5,309 bases of DNA, taken from contig JAGVEP010000097.1 in NCBI GenBank assembly GCA_020058145.1, positions 1-5,309 on the forward strand, in the 5' to 3' direction. Shown here in pieces: positions 1-5,309 of this stretch. A program made the position numbers and the translations under genes. This DNA is from Phycisphaerae bacterium. GTDB taxonomy: Bacteria > Planctomycetota > Phycisphaerae > UBA1845 > Fen-1342. The notes under the pieces are model-generated. The model worked only from the letters and a program-made list of their open reading frames with translations. It was not told where the DNA came from and did no database searches. The stretch's first letter is position 1. Every line of letters starts with the position of its first letter.

Positions 1-3000
1 GGGTGCGAAGTCCGCGTTGAAGACGATGGTGATCTGCTTCGGCCGATACGGGTCATACACGTTCGGCCACCACATGTTCCACCAGGTCCCGGTCGGCGAC
101 TCCGGGTACTCAATCCACTGGCCGTTCCAGCCGGTGCCGCCCATTTCGCCCGTGGCAATGTCCCAGTAGTAGTGGATCGGGAGGCACGGGTTCGGGAAGC
201 AGTCGGTGCCGGGACCTTGCCATGCACCGGCCTGCGCCAGGCAGTCACTTTCCGTCGTCACCGAGCAGACGGTGCCGACGCAACAGGCACCGAGCACCGG
301 TTGCAGGCAGATGTGCTCGATCGTGCCCTGAATGATGTACCCTTGGCCGCGGACATCCACCGAAACCCACGCCGGGCAGTACGGCAGCGTGATGGTGTAC
401 GTGTAGTGGCCGCTGGCCGTGAGCACACCCATGCTGCTACGCTCGATGAATTGTTCATCCATCGCCAGCGGGGGTTGATCAGGCAGCGTCCAGCTCGGCG
501 TGGACCAGTTCACGGCGACTTCGATCCAGCCGCCGACCGCCAGTTCCAGGTCGAAATCAAGCGTGATGACCTTCGGCCGGTACGGGTCGTACTCGTTCGG
601 CCACCACATGTTCCACCAGATCCCGGTCGGCGAGTTGGGGTACTCAATCCACTGGCCGTTCCAGCCCGTGCCGCCCAGTTCGCCCGTGGCAATGTCCCAG
701 TAGTAGTGGACCGGGACGCACGGGTTCGGGAAGCAATCCGTGCCGGGTCCCATCCAGACGCCGCCCAGTGCGGCACAGGCCGCCTGGCTCATCACCTGAC
801 AGGTCTGGCCCAGGCAGCAGGCGCCATCCGGGCACGGCGGACACTCCGGCGGCCGCGTGCAATGCAAGTGCGGCGCGGTGCCGTATGAGGAGTGACAGAC
901 CTCCTCGCAGCAATTCCCGTCGAACCCAGGCGCGAAACCGTCCGGCAAACACGGCGGAGTGGCGAATGAATCGTCGGTTGACCACGGGGGTGCGCCGACC
1001 GGATGCATCTGGATCGGCGGAATACCCCACGCCCCGGTGTCAAGCCATCGCTGGTCGTGCGGCGGATCAACGCGCGTGAAGATGTACATTGGCTGCACGA
1101 AGAACGTCGCGGTGAAGGTTCCGCCATTGGCGTGCGTCTTCGTCACGATCAACATGCCCTGTGGTGCCGGGGTGGGCGACAGGCCCGCCTGCACGTCCCA
1201 CTGGCCACTGCCGGTTACGGTGATTGGCGCGCAACTGACCAGGCTCAACTGGACCAGCTCGATGGGCACGGTGTCAGTGGCCGGCAGCGGGTCCGGGAAC
1301 CACAGCGGCCCCAACCGCTCCACGATCGTGTCAACCGGCCCGAGCCCACCGCCGAATTCGATGATGCCGTCAAACGGCTGCGAGCCCGGGTCAAAGAAAC
1401 CGGCCGGGATGGGGGTATTGGCGAAGTTCGACTGGGTGGCCCCACACGACGTAGCCCAGCAGTCGTCCCCGGGCGGTATAGTGCTGCCCCCGCACGGAAC
1501 GCTGGTCAGCGTCGCGATGTACGGCGCGTTGCAGGCCGTGCCGGTAAACGCCTGCGGACCCACCCAGAACCAGTACTTGCCGGCGGGCAGGCTGGCGGTC
1601 GTGATGGCCGCCGGCTGGCAGGCCGCGGCCGTCGCACTCAGGATGATGGTGTAGCCCGTACACGGGGTGGGCTCGGGACCGGCCTGGATCACGAAGATCA
1701 GCACCGGGAAGGTCGCGGTCGCGCTCCAGGTGAAGATCGTCGGCTCGGTCGTCACGACCTCATACCAGTCGGTGTCACGCGACTGCGTCGCCCCGTTCAG
1801 GAAGTTGCCGCTCGTGCCACAGACCGTTTGGCCGCAGAGAATCGGCGAGAAGACCGCTGGCGTGGAATTGCAGCCGCCGTTGGTCGTGTCAACATAGTTC
1901 GGGCCGCAGGCAGGCTCACCCTCCTGAATGCCGCCGGGCGGGCAGTCCACGCACGGCGCCGGACACGGGTTCGGACTACAGGTCGTGTCGGGTCCCTGGA
2001 ACACGCCGAACGCCGTGGCGCACGGCGTGATCGTCAGGATCTCGCAGTGACCATCCGGGAAGCAGCAGGCACCCGGCACTGGCGGCGCGCACGGGTTGGG
2101 ATCGCAGACCGAACTCGGACCCTGCCATGTGCCGCCCAGCGCCAGCGTGCATTCGCAGGCAGTGGTGTCGGGTATGCACAGTCCGCTTAGCGAGCAGCAC
2201 GCCCCGGTGGGCGGGACAAGCCCCGTTCCGTACAACTCAAAGGGGAGGTCCTGCGGGAAACCGCCATCCAAGGCCGCTGCAAACGGCGCGCCGGCAGCCG
2301 ACTGCATTCCGTTCGCCCCGGGCTTGCCCGTCAGTCCCAGGAACGTGACCGGTGGTTGCCAGGGGCCGCTGGCCAACGTGCCCGCGGCACGCCAGGCGAG
2401 CCAGTATTGCCCCGCGGGCAACGTCACCGGCGGGACCACGTTCACCACGACCCGCTGATACCGACGCGCGCAGCCAGCGGTGGGCGCGTCGGCCGCCAGC
2501 TTCCTGAACGCCGTGGTCAGCGTGACCGTCGGCACCCGGACGGTCCACGTCGGCTGGGGCTGTCCCAGTGGGTTCGCGGCTAGGATCGCGTAGTCGATGC
2601 CATTGATCGTCGGGGTCGTCGCGTTAGTCTGGTACATGTAGAACACGATCTGCTCGATCGTGGCCGTGTCGCAGAGAACGAAATCATCCGCCATGGCGTT
2701 GTTGGCCGTACGCTGCGCGCCGAAGCCGTACGTGCCGAGACCCAGGGCCGTTTGCAGGTCCACCGCGTCGCCGTTGACGGCGCAGTGACCCAGCGGACGC
2801 GTGACCTTGTAGGGGTCCGCCAGGTTGCGGCTGTTGCTGTAGAACAAGGCCCGCAACATCCCTTCCTCCCCGACGTTCACGAACTCGTCATTCACTTGGC
2901 CAATGACGACCGTGTCCCCGACCTCGTCGGTGACGATCTGGTCGGCCCAGACGGGCACGAGGCCCGTAACCATCAGGACCCCCGCGATACAACACAATGC

Positions 3001-3015
3001 CTTGTTCCAACACAT
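1..3015 (-). CDS. Large secreted modular cysteine-rich protein, C-terminus beyond window
   Basis: Frame open from ATG at 3015 to the left edge, 1005 codons without a stop; I checked every in-frame codon. An in-frame stop lies upstream at 3169-3171, and GGAGGT sits 7 nt before the ATG, so the start is well supported. Residues 1-24 look like a Sec signal peptide (hydrophobic core, cleavage after VWA-D); no lipobox is seen. Domains in order: an N-terminal domain, about 25-265, with ADDF (109-112), YMYQT (126-130), YWLAW (204-208) and DLPFELYG (256-263); Cys motifs at 271-309 and 315-351; a beta-sandwich-like domain (358-508) with CPPG, RDTDWY (413-418) and YWFW; a third domain (about 509-660) with DDCW, PIPAGFF (535-541) and FTRVD (645-649); a Cys-rich linker (about 689-727); then two tandem modules starting at 731 and 909. 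The domain patterns recall planctomycete extracellular proteins of unknown function; no catalytic site is recognised. A surface, matrix or adhesive role is only a guess. Confidence 0.93.
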   Translation of the reverse strand, partial: MCWNKALCCIAGVLMVTGLVPVWADQIVTDEVGDTVVIGQVNDEFVNVGEEGMLRALFYSNSRNLADPYKVTRPLGHCAVNGDAVDLQTALGLGTYGFGAQRTANNAMADDFVLCDTATIEQIVFYMYQTNATTPTINGIDYAILAANPLGQPQPTWTVRVPTVTLTTAFRKLAADAPTAGCARRYQRVVVNVVPPVTLPAGQYWLAWRAAGTLASGPWQPPVTFLGLTGKPGANGMQSAAGAPFAAALDGGFPQDLPFELYGTGLVPPTGACCSLSGLCIPDTTACECTLALGGTWQGPSSVCDPNPCAPPVPGACCFPDGHCEILTITPCATAFGVFQGPDTTCSPNPCPAPCVDCPPGGIQEGEPACGPNYVDTTNGGCNSTPAVFSPILCGQTVCGTSGNFLNGATQSRDTDWYEVVTTEPTIFTWSATATFPVLIFVIQAGPEPTPCTGYTIILSATAAACQPAAITTASLPAGKYWFWVGPQAFTGTACNAPYIATLTSVPCGGSTIPPGDDCWATSCGATQSNFANTPIPAGFFDPGSQPFDGIIEFGGGLGPVDTIVERLGPLWFPDPLPATDTVPIELVQLSLVSCAPITVTGSGQWDVQAGLSPTPAPQGMLIVTKTHANGGTFTATFFVQPMYIFTRVDPPHDQRWLDTGAWGIPPIQMHPVGAPPWSTDDSFATPPCLPDGFAPGFDGNCCEEVCHSSYGTAPHLHCTRPPECPPCPDGACCLGQTCQVMSQAACAALGGVWMGPGTDCFPNPCVPVHYYWDIATGELGGTGWNGQWIEYPNSPTGIWWNMWWPNEYDPYRPKVITLDFDLELAVGGWIEVAVNWSTPSWTLPDQPPLAMDEQFIERSSMGVLTASGHYTYTITLPYCPAWVSVDVRGQGYIIQGTIEHICLQPVLGACCVGTVCSVTTESDCLAQAGAWQGPGTDCFPNPCLPIHYYWDIATGEMGGTGWNGQWIEYPESPTGTWWNMWWPNVYDPYRPKQITIVFNADFAP
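37..213. repeat. Near-identical DNA repeat patch, copy B
   Basis: Partner of 571-747. It encodes the PGTDCFPNPC to DPYRPK stretch of module B. Below position 37 and above 213 the match falls off sharply, so the patch is shorter than the 534-bp repeat period. Confidence 0.9.
184..291 (-). repeat. GACC cysteine motif, copy 4 (residues 909-944)
   Basis: Fourth copy: GACCVGTVC, then GAWQGPGTDC and FPNPC. Its six cysteines (911, 912, 917, 925, 939, 944) are spaced exactly as in copy 3. Its first part differs strongly from copy 3, but from PGTDC onward the two are nearly identical in protein and DNA. Confidence 0.85.
571..747. repeat. Near-identical DNA repeat patch, copy A
   Basis: Aligns without gaps to 37-213 at an offset of 534 bases, with 13 mismatches in 177 positions by hand count. 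Twelve codons differ: six synonymously (Tyr, Tyr, Pro, Thr, Asp, Thr) and six changing a residue. Identity drops abruptly at both edges. Confidence 0.9.
718..825 (-). repeat. GACC cysteine motif, copy 3 (residues 731-766)
   Basis: Third copy: GACCLGQTC, then GGVWMGPGTDC and FPNPC. Its six cysteines are 733, 734, 739, 747, 761 and 766. It forms the N-terminal part of the first 178-residue tandem module and leads directly into the HYYWD segment. Confidence 0.85.
1963..2073 (-). repeat. GACC cysteine motif, copy 2 (residues 315-351)
   Basis: Second copy, five residues after the first. It starts GACCFPDG, has GVFQGPDT (F instead of W) and ends SPNPC. Its six cysteines are 317, 318, 324, 332, 346 and 351. 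A short proline- and cysteine-containing linker follows, leading into the beta-sandwich-like domain that starts at C358. Confidence 0.85.
2089..2205 (-). repeat. GACC cysteine motif, copy 1 (residues 271-309)
   Basis: First of four short cysteine-rich repeats. It starts GACC and ends DPNPC, with GGTWQGP before the last two cysteines. This copy has seven cysteines (273, 274, 280, 287, 289, 304, 309) while the others have six. It joins the N-terminal domain to copy 2. The even number and spacing in the other copies suggest disulfide bonding outside the cytoplasm. Confidence 0.85.
2944..3015 (-). other. Predicted Sec signal peptide of the large secreted protein
   Basis: Residues 1-24 begin with a short segment carrying one lysine (K5), followed by a hydrophobic core of about 16 residues (CCIAGVLMVTGLVPVW). 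A small residue sits at the predicted type I signal peptidase site (PVWA, then DQ). The cysteines at 8 and 9 lie too early in the hydrophobic core to form a lipoprotein lipobox. Export across the inner membrane is therefore expected. Final location (periplasm, surface or medium) cannot be told without the missing C-terminus. Confidence 0.8.
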
Positions 3016-3022
3016 GTCCCTG

Positions 3023-3028
3023 ACCTCC
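3023..3028 (-). promoter_or_regulatory. Ribosome binding site of the secreted protein gene
   Basis: GGAGGT on the minus strand, 7 nt upstream of the ATG at 3015. It is a near-perfect Shine-Dalgarno sequence at good spacing. It decides this start over the in-frame TTG codon at 3030 and the GTG codon at 3132. Confidence 0.85.
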
Positions 3029-3093
3029 AAACACTGAAAAACGAGAGGTGACGAGAAACGAAACGAGGAGCACTCAATGCCGTAGGTTGCCGA

Positions 3094-3108
3094 GCGGCGC
3101 TTCGCCGC
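3094..3108 (-). other. Small GC-rich hairpin in the leader
   Basis: GCGGCG and CGCCGC form a perfect 6-bp stem with a 3-base loop, about 80 nt before the start codon of the secreted protein gene. Such short palindromes arise easily in GC-rich DNA. A further 6-bp stem with a 21-base loop (CGTGCC 3218-3223 with GGCACG 3245-3250) is also in the leader. Neither matches a riboswitch class I know. Confidence 0.3.
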
Positions 3109-3141
3109 GTGGCTCCGAAACAGCGCGCACACTCTCAGCGG

Positions 3142-3169
3142 GTCAGATTCGGGTGCGCTCGAATCTGAC
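3142..3169 (-). promoter_or_regulatory. Perfect 10-bp inverted repeat in the leader of the secreted protein gene
   Basis: GTCAGATTCG (3142-3151) and CGAATCTGAC (3160-3169) are perfect inverted copies around an 8-base loop. The element lies about 125 nt downstream of the predicted transcription start and about 127 nt before the start codon. No T-run follows it on either strand, so it is a poor intrinsic terminator. It could be an RNA hairpin affecting stability or translation, or a binding site for a dimeric regulator. Confidence 0.6.
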
Positions 3170-3299
3170 TAATGACAATAGGACGGGGCGTCGAACACGT
3201 TATCCGAGAGGTATAGACGTGCCAGGACCTGACTTTCTGCTACCGGCACGGCTAAATGGCCCGATCGCGCCGCCCGAGCGGCACTTTACACCAATGTCA

Positions 3300-3328
3300 A
3301 TAGTAGCACAGGCTGTCCAGTTTGTCAA
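3300..3328 (-). promoter_or_regulatory. Sigma-70-type extended -10 promoter for the secreted protein gene
   Basis: On the minus strand, TTGACA (3323-3328) is followed by a 17-base spacer and TACTAT (3300-3305). A TG one base upstream of the -10 makes it an extended -10 element. This is a full match to the -35 consensus and 5 of 6 for the -10, in an otherwise GC-rich stretch. Transcription would start near 3293, giving a leader of about 278 nt before the ATG at 3015. That planctomycete housekeeping sigma factors use this consensus is assumed. Confidence 0.7.
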
Positions 3329-3366
3329 GATAGGGCGAAACTTTTGCACCGATGTAGCCGAGTGTT

Positions 3367-3387
3367 CCGTCGACGCTCAATCGACGG
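3367..3387. promoter_or_regulatory. 7-bp inverted repeat upstream of the promoter, possible operator
   Basis: CCGTCGA (3367-3373) and TCGACGG (3381-3387) are perfect inverted copies with a 7-base spacer. On the minus strand the element ends about 38 bases upstream of the -35 hexamer, a place where activators often bind. No T-run follows. Function is inferred from position only. Confidence 0.35.
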
Positions 3388-3752
3388 CTCGATACGCCGA
3401 ACGAACGGTAGACGCCCCCGCGCGTGGCTGTTTGACGCACGCGGCGGCCTTCTGTGGCCTGCGACGTGCGACGGCGGGTAAACTCTGAGCATGCGCGAGC
3501 CGGAACTGCTGCCGGACATACAGCGGGCTGCCGCGGGCGACCGCGGCCTCGTCGGCGGCGCCGCCCACGGCACGCATGAGTTCCTCCGGCATCGCCCGTT
3601 CCAGTCAGTTGCTCGGCCGGCGACCCGCCGTCGCCGACACTCATTCCAGCATAACGACTTGGCCAGGGGAAAAAAACGGCCGTGGAGCCGGGCGGGTCGC
3701 ACGACGGGAGGTCTGCGTTTAGGATACCGCGACCTGTGAGCAATTCGTCGAT
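3388..3752. other. Intergenic stretch without a convincing gene
   Basis: About 365 bases between the upstream control region of the secreted protein gene and the start of the transporter gene. Short open frames exist on both strands (plus 3491-3739, minus 3592-3377) in the same codon register, so each mirrors the other's base composition. Neither has a clear ribosome binding site or a recognisable family. I also find no good -35/-10 pair for the transporter; TAGGAT at 3720-3725 is the best -10-like hexamer but lacks a -35. An A7 run (3670-3676) next to a 5-bp stem looks like a weak minus-strand terminator. Confidence 0.5.
3670..3690 (-). terminator. Weak terminator-like hairpin with T7 on the minus strand
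   Basis: Read on the minus strand, CGGCT (3690-3686), loop CCAC and GGCCG (3681-3677) form a 5-bp stem with one G-T wobble, followed at once by seven T residues (3676-3670). The shape fits an intrinsic terminator but the stem is short. No minus-strand gene lies upstream, so it would only stop antisense transcription from the transporter side. It may be chance. Confidence 0.25.
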
Positions 3753-3756
3753 GTGC

Positions 3757-3760
3757 GAGG
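3757..3760 (+). promoter_or_regulatory. Ribosome binding site choosing the transporter start at 3771
   Basis: GAGG ends 10 bases before the ATG at 3771. The in-frame GTG at 3753, six codons earlier, has no purine-rich site at suitable distance, so ATG 3771 is preferred. Confidence 0.5.
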
Positions 3761-3770
3761 TTATGCAGCT

Positions 3771-5072
3771 ATGAACAAGATCGATTCCGCACGCGAGCCG
3801 GCTTCGTCTTCTGCCGCCGCGCCGAGTGCCGGGGCGGTCTACATCCGCCTGTCGATTATGATGTTTCTGGAGTTTGCGATCTGGGGCTCCTGGGCCGTGT
3901 TGATCGCGGGCCACATGCGGAACCTGGGCTTCAGCGATCCGCAGATCAACCTCGTTTACTTGACGACGGCGATTGGGGCGCTGCTGTCGCCGCTCATGGC
4001 GGGCTGGATCGCGGACCGGTTTGTGCCGAACCAGATTTTCACGGGTGCCGTGCACCTGGTCGGGGCGGTGCTGTTGGTGATCGCCTGGCAGCAGCGGACC
4101 TTTCTGCCGCTCTGGACGGTGATTCTGCTGTACGCGGTGCTGTACATGCCGACGATCGCGTTGACCAATGCGATTGCCTTCTACCACATGAAGGACTCGA
4201 AGAAGTTCGGCAACATCCGCGTGTGGGGGACAATCGGGTGGATCGTCATCAACTGGGTGATGAGCACGTACCTCGGCTATTGGGAGCAGCAGCACCCCGG
4301 CACCTCGCACATCGGCGATTGCCTGGTTGCGGCCGCGGTACTCTCGGGGTTGATGGGGCTGTACTGCTTCAGCCTGCCCAATACGCCGCCGAGCCGGCAG
4401 GCCAAGAACCCCTACGCGTTCCTGGAGGCGTTGAAGCTCACGTCCAGTCGCAATTTCGCGCTGCTGCTGGTCATTTCGTTTCTTGTGGCAATCGAGCTGC
4501 CGTTCTACTACAACCTGACGTTTCTGTTTCTCACCGAGCCGGGCACGGGCGTGGGGCTGGCTGAAAGTCGGGCGAATTTTGCGATGAGCCTGGGGCAGAT
4601 CGCGGAAGTGCTCATCATGCTGCTGCTCGCCCCGTCACTGCGGCACCTGGGACTGCGGACGACGATCGCGCTCGGCATCCTGGCCTGGCCGGTGCGGTAT
4701 GCCATCTTCGCCATCGGCCAGCCGACCTGGCTGGTCATCGCCGCGCAGTGCTTGCACGGGGTCTGCTACTCATTCTTCTTCGTCGGCGGGATGATTGCGG
4801 CCGAGCGCCTGAGCCATAAGGACATTCGTGCCAGCGCCCAGGGTCTCATGGTCTTTGCGACGAATGGCGTGGGCATGTTGCTGGGCAGCATTTTGGCGGG
4901 GCAGATCGCGAGCCACTTCCTGTTGCCGTCTGGCGGGCACGCGTGGGCCAAGATTTTCCTGGTGCCCATCGCGATCACGCTCGTCGGCGTGATCGTCTTC
5001 GTGGCCCTGTTCAACGAGCACCAGTATCAGGCGGATTCTGCGCGGATTGAGGCGGAGGATGCCGCGGCCTGA
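3771..5072 (+). CDS. MFS transporter, nucleoside:H+ symporter-like (NupG/XapB-type)
   Basis: Complete protein of 433 residues counted from the ATG at 3771; an in-frame GTG at 3753 would add six. After a polar, alanine/serine-rich N-terminus of about 25 residues I count twelve hydrophobic segments, near 28-48, 59-80, 89-107, 113-137, 149-169, 184-203, 229-254, 269-289, 297-315, 318-343, 358-384 and 393-414. The signature loop after helix 2 reads GWIADRFVPNQ (78-88), a form of MFS motif A. FLEFAIWGSW (32-41) in helix 1 and IRVWGTIGWI (149-158) at helix 5 recall the nucleoside:H+ symporter group (Pfam Nuc_H_symport). The likely role is proton-coupled uptake of nucleosides or a similar small solute across the inner membrane; the substrate is inferred from family resemblance. 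The length fits the family and there is no break. It is transcribed away from the secreted protein gene, so no operon link is implied. Confidence 0.9.
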   Translation: MNKIDSAREPASSSAAAPSAGAVYIRLSIMMFLEFAIWGSWAVLIAGHMRNLGFSDPQINLVYLTTAIGALLSPLMAGWIADRFVPNQIFTGAVHLVGAVLLVIAWQQRTFLPLWTVILLYAVLYMPTIALTNAIAFYHMKDSKKFGNIRVWGTIGWIVINWVMSTYLGYWEQQHPGTSHIGDCLVAAAVLSGLMGLYCFSLPNTPPSRQAKNPYAFLEALKLTSSRNFALLLVISFLVAIELPFYYNLTFLFLTEPGTGVGLAESRANFAMSLGQIAEVLIMLLLAPSLRHLGLRTTIALGILAWPVRYAIFAIGQPTWLVIAAQCLHGVCYSFFFVGGMIAAERLSHKDIRASAQGLMVFATNGVGMLLGSILAGQIASHFLLPSGGHAWAKIFLVPIAITLVGVIVFVALFNEHQYQADSARIEAEDAAA

Positions 5073-5294
5073 CTCAGTCGCCAGGGCATCTTGACCCCTG
5101 CGGTCGCGATTGGGGCAGCATCTTTCCGGGCGACGAGGGCGTGTGCCTCGCGGCCGACACGGCCGTGGCAGCCCGGTGCGATGACCCTCCCCCGGCCCCT
5201 CCCTGATACGGCTTGTCATCACCCACATTTTCCGGCGTCGCGGGGTAGGGTACAGTGTCGCGGACCAGGGTTGGCGATGCGAGGCGGTTCACGG
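5073..5294. other. Intergenic stretch downstream of the transporter
   Basis: About 220 bases. After the stop a weak stem (CAGGG 5082-5086 with CCCTG 5096-5100) lacks a T-run, so no clear terminator is seen. A perfect palindrome CACGGCCGTG lies at 5158-5167. A polypyrimidine tract at about 5185-5206 is flanked by GATGAC (5180-5185) and its inverse GTCATC (5215-5220). No -35/-10 pair stands out. Confidence 0.4.
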
Positions 5295-5309
5295 ATGAAC
5301 GGCGGCCAA
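5295..5309 (+). CDS. Possible start of a downstream gene, cut by window edge
   Basis: ATG at 5295 opens five codons (MNGGQ) before the window ends. GAGG at 5281-5284 lies 10 bases upstream, the same arrangement as for the transporter gene. With only five codons visible no function can be suggested, and the call could be chance. Confidence 0.3.

Larger units (their letters stand above)
1..291 (-). repeat. Tandem module B of the secreted protein (residues 909 onward, cut by window edge)
   Basis: Second copy of the 178-residue module, of which 97 residues lie in the window. Residues 948-993 repeat residues 770-815 with four substitutions (L to M, N to E, I to T, E to V). After K993 the copies diverge (QITIVFN versus VITLDFD), keeping a beta-strand-like pattern. 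Further copies may lie beyond position 1. Confidence 0.85.
292..825 (-). repeat. Tandem module A of the secreted protein (residues 731-908)
   Basis: A 534-bp (178-residue) unit made of a GACC cysteine motif, then an aromatic-rich segment from H770 to K815 (HYYWD, GWNGQW, WWNMWWPN, DPYRPK), then a region predicted to be beta-rich (816-908). The aromatic segment matches module B at 42 of 46 residues. Six tryptophans and six tyrosines in 46 residues is unusual and might suit carbohydrate or surface contact, but I recognise no named family. Confidence 0.85.

Noticed and set aside
1..747. CRISPR-like or phage-like reading of the direct repeats
   Set aside because: There are only two copies, they are 534 bases apart, and they lie in one open frame as protein modules. 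No spacers or cas genes are present.
172..2190. Long plus-strand open frames at 172-888 (238 aa) and 1003-2190 (395 aa)
   Set aside because: Both lie antisense to the secreted protein gene in exactly its codon register. Their translations are arginine/alanine-rich without domains, as expected for shadows of GC-rich coding DNA.
2888..3073. Minus-strand 61-aa frame starting MLLVSFLVT
   Set aside because: The hydrophobic start is tempting, but the frame is out of register with the 1005-codon gene, which has a strong ribosome binding site and its own signal peptide.
3048..3488. Plus-strand 146-aa frame over the leader and promoter region
   Set aside because: No ribosome binding site or recognisable domain. 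It covers the minus-strand promoter and both inverted repeats, which fits regulatory DNA better.
3753..3770. GTG start at 3753 for the transporter
   Set aside because: No ribosome binding site upstream. ATG at 3771 has GAGG 10 bases before it and gives the usual polar N-terminus.
3297..4310. Minus-strand open frame of 337 aa across the gap and the transporter start
   Set aside because: It overlaps the well-supported transporter on the opposite strand, is low-complexity and rich in R, H and P, and also overlaps the promoter of the secreted protein gene.
5082..5100. Hairpin after the transporter stop as an intrinsic terminator
   Set aside because: Only five base pairs with a nine-base loop and no T-run.
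5163..5180. Sigma-54-like sequence around TGGCAGCCCGGTGCG
   Set aside because: The GG and GC are nine bases apart instead of ten, and the -12 part does not fit.
4770..5292. Minus-strand frames of 152 aa and 72 aa at the right end
   Set aside because: The first is mostly antisense to the transporter, the second lies in the intergenic stretch. Both are compositionally biased and lack family features.

Overview
The window is GC-rich bacterial DNA and most resembles a planctomycete, probably of the Phycisphaerae type. The case rests on protein style. The left gene encodes a very long, secreted, cysteine-rich modular protein with 'GACC...NPC' motifs, an 'ANNAMADDF...YQT' N-terminal domain and a 'CPPG...EGEP..G' beta-domain. 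I associate these patterns with planctomycete genomes from memory. No 16S gene or other taxonomic marker is present, so the assignment is an inference.

Layout. (1) Positions 3015 down to 1, minus strand: one uninterrupted reading frame of 1005 codons with a signal peptide and a strong ribosome binding site. It runs off the left edge, so its C-terminus is missing. This is the main content of the window. The long plus-strand frames over the same DNA are codon-register shadows. (2) About 3016-3770: a gap of roughly 750 bases between divergent genes. It holds a near-consensus extended -10 promoter for the left gene, a predicted 278-nt leader with a perfect 10-bp hairpin, a 7-bp inverted repeat just upstream of the promoter, and a stretch without a convincing gene. 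(3) 3771-5072, plus strand: a complete 12-helix major facilitator transporter resembling the nucleoside:H+ symporter (NupG/XapB-like) group. (4) 5073-5309: a short non-coding stretch with a polypyrimidine tract, then a possible start of a further plus-strand gene at 5295.

The two main genes diverge, and nothing in the sequence ties their functions together. The most noteworthy signal is inside the left gene. A module of 178 residues is tandemly repeated, and a 177-bp patch of the two copies matches at 164 of 177 positions with sharp edges. That points to recent duplication or gene conversion in a surface or secreted protein. Its function is unknown. I see no CRISPR, tRNA, rRNA, transposase or recognisable defence system.
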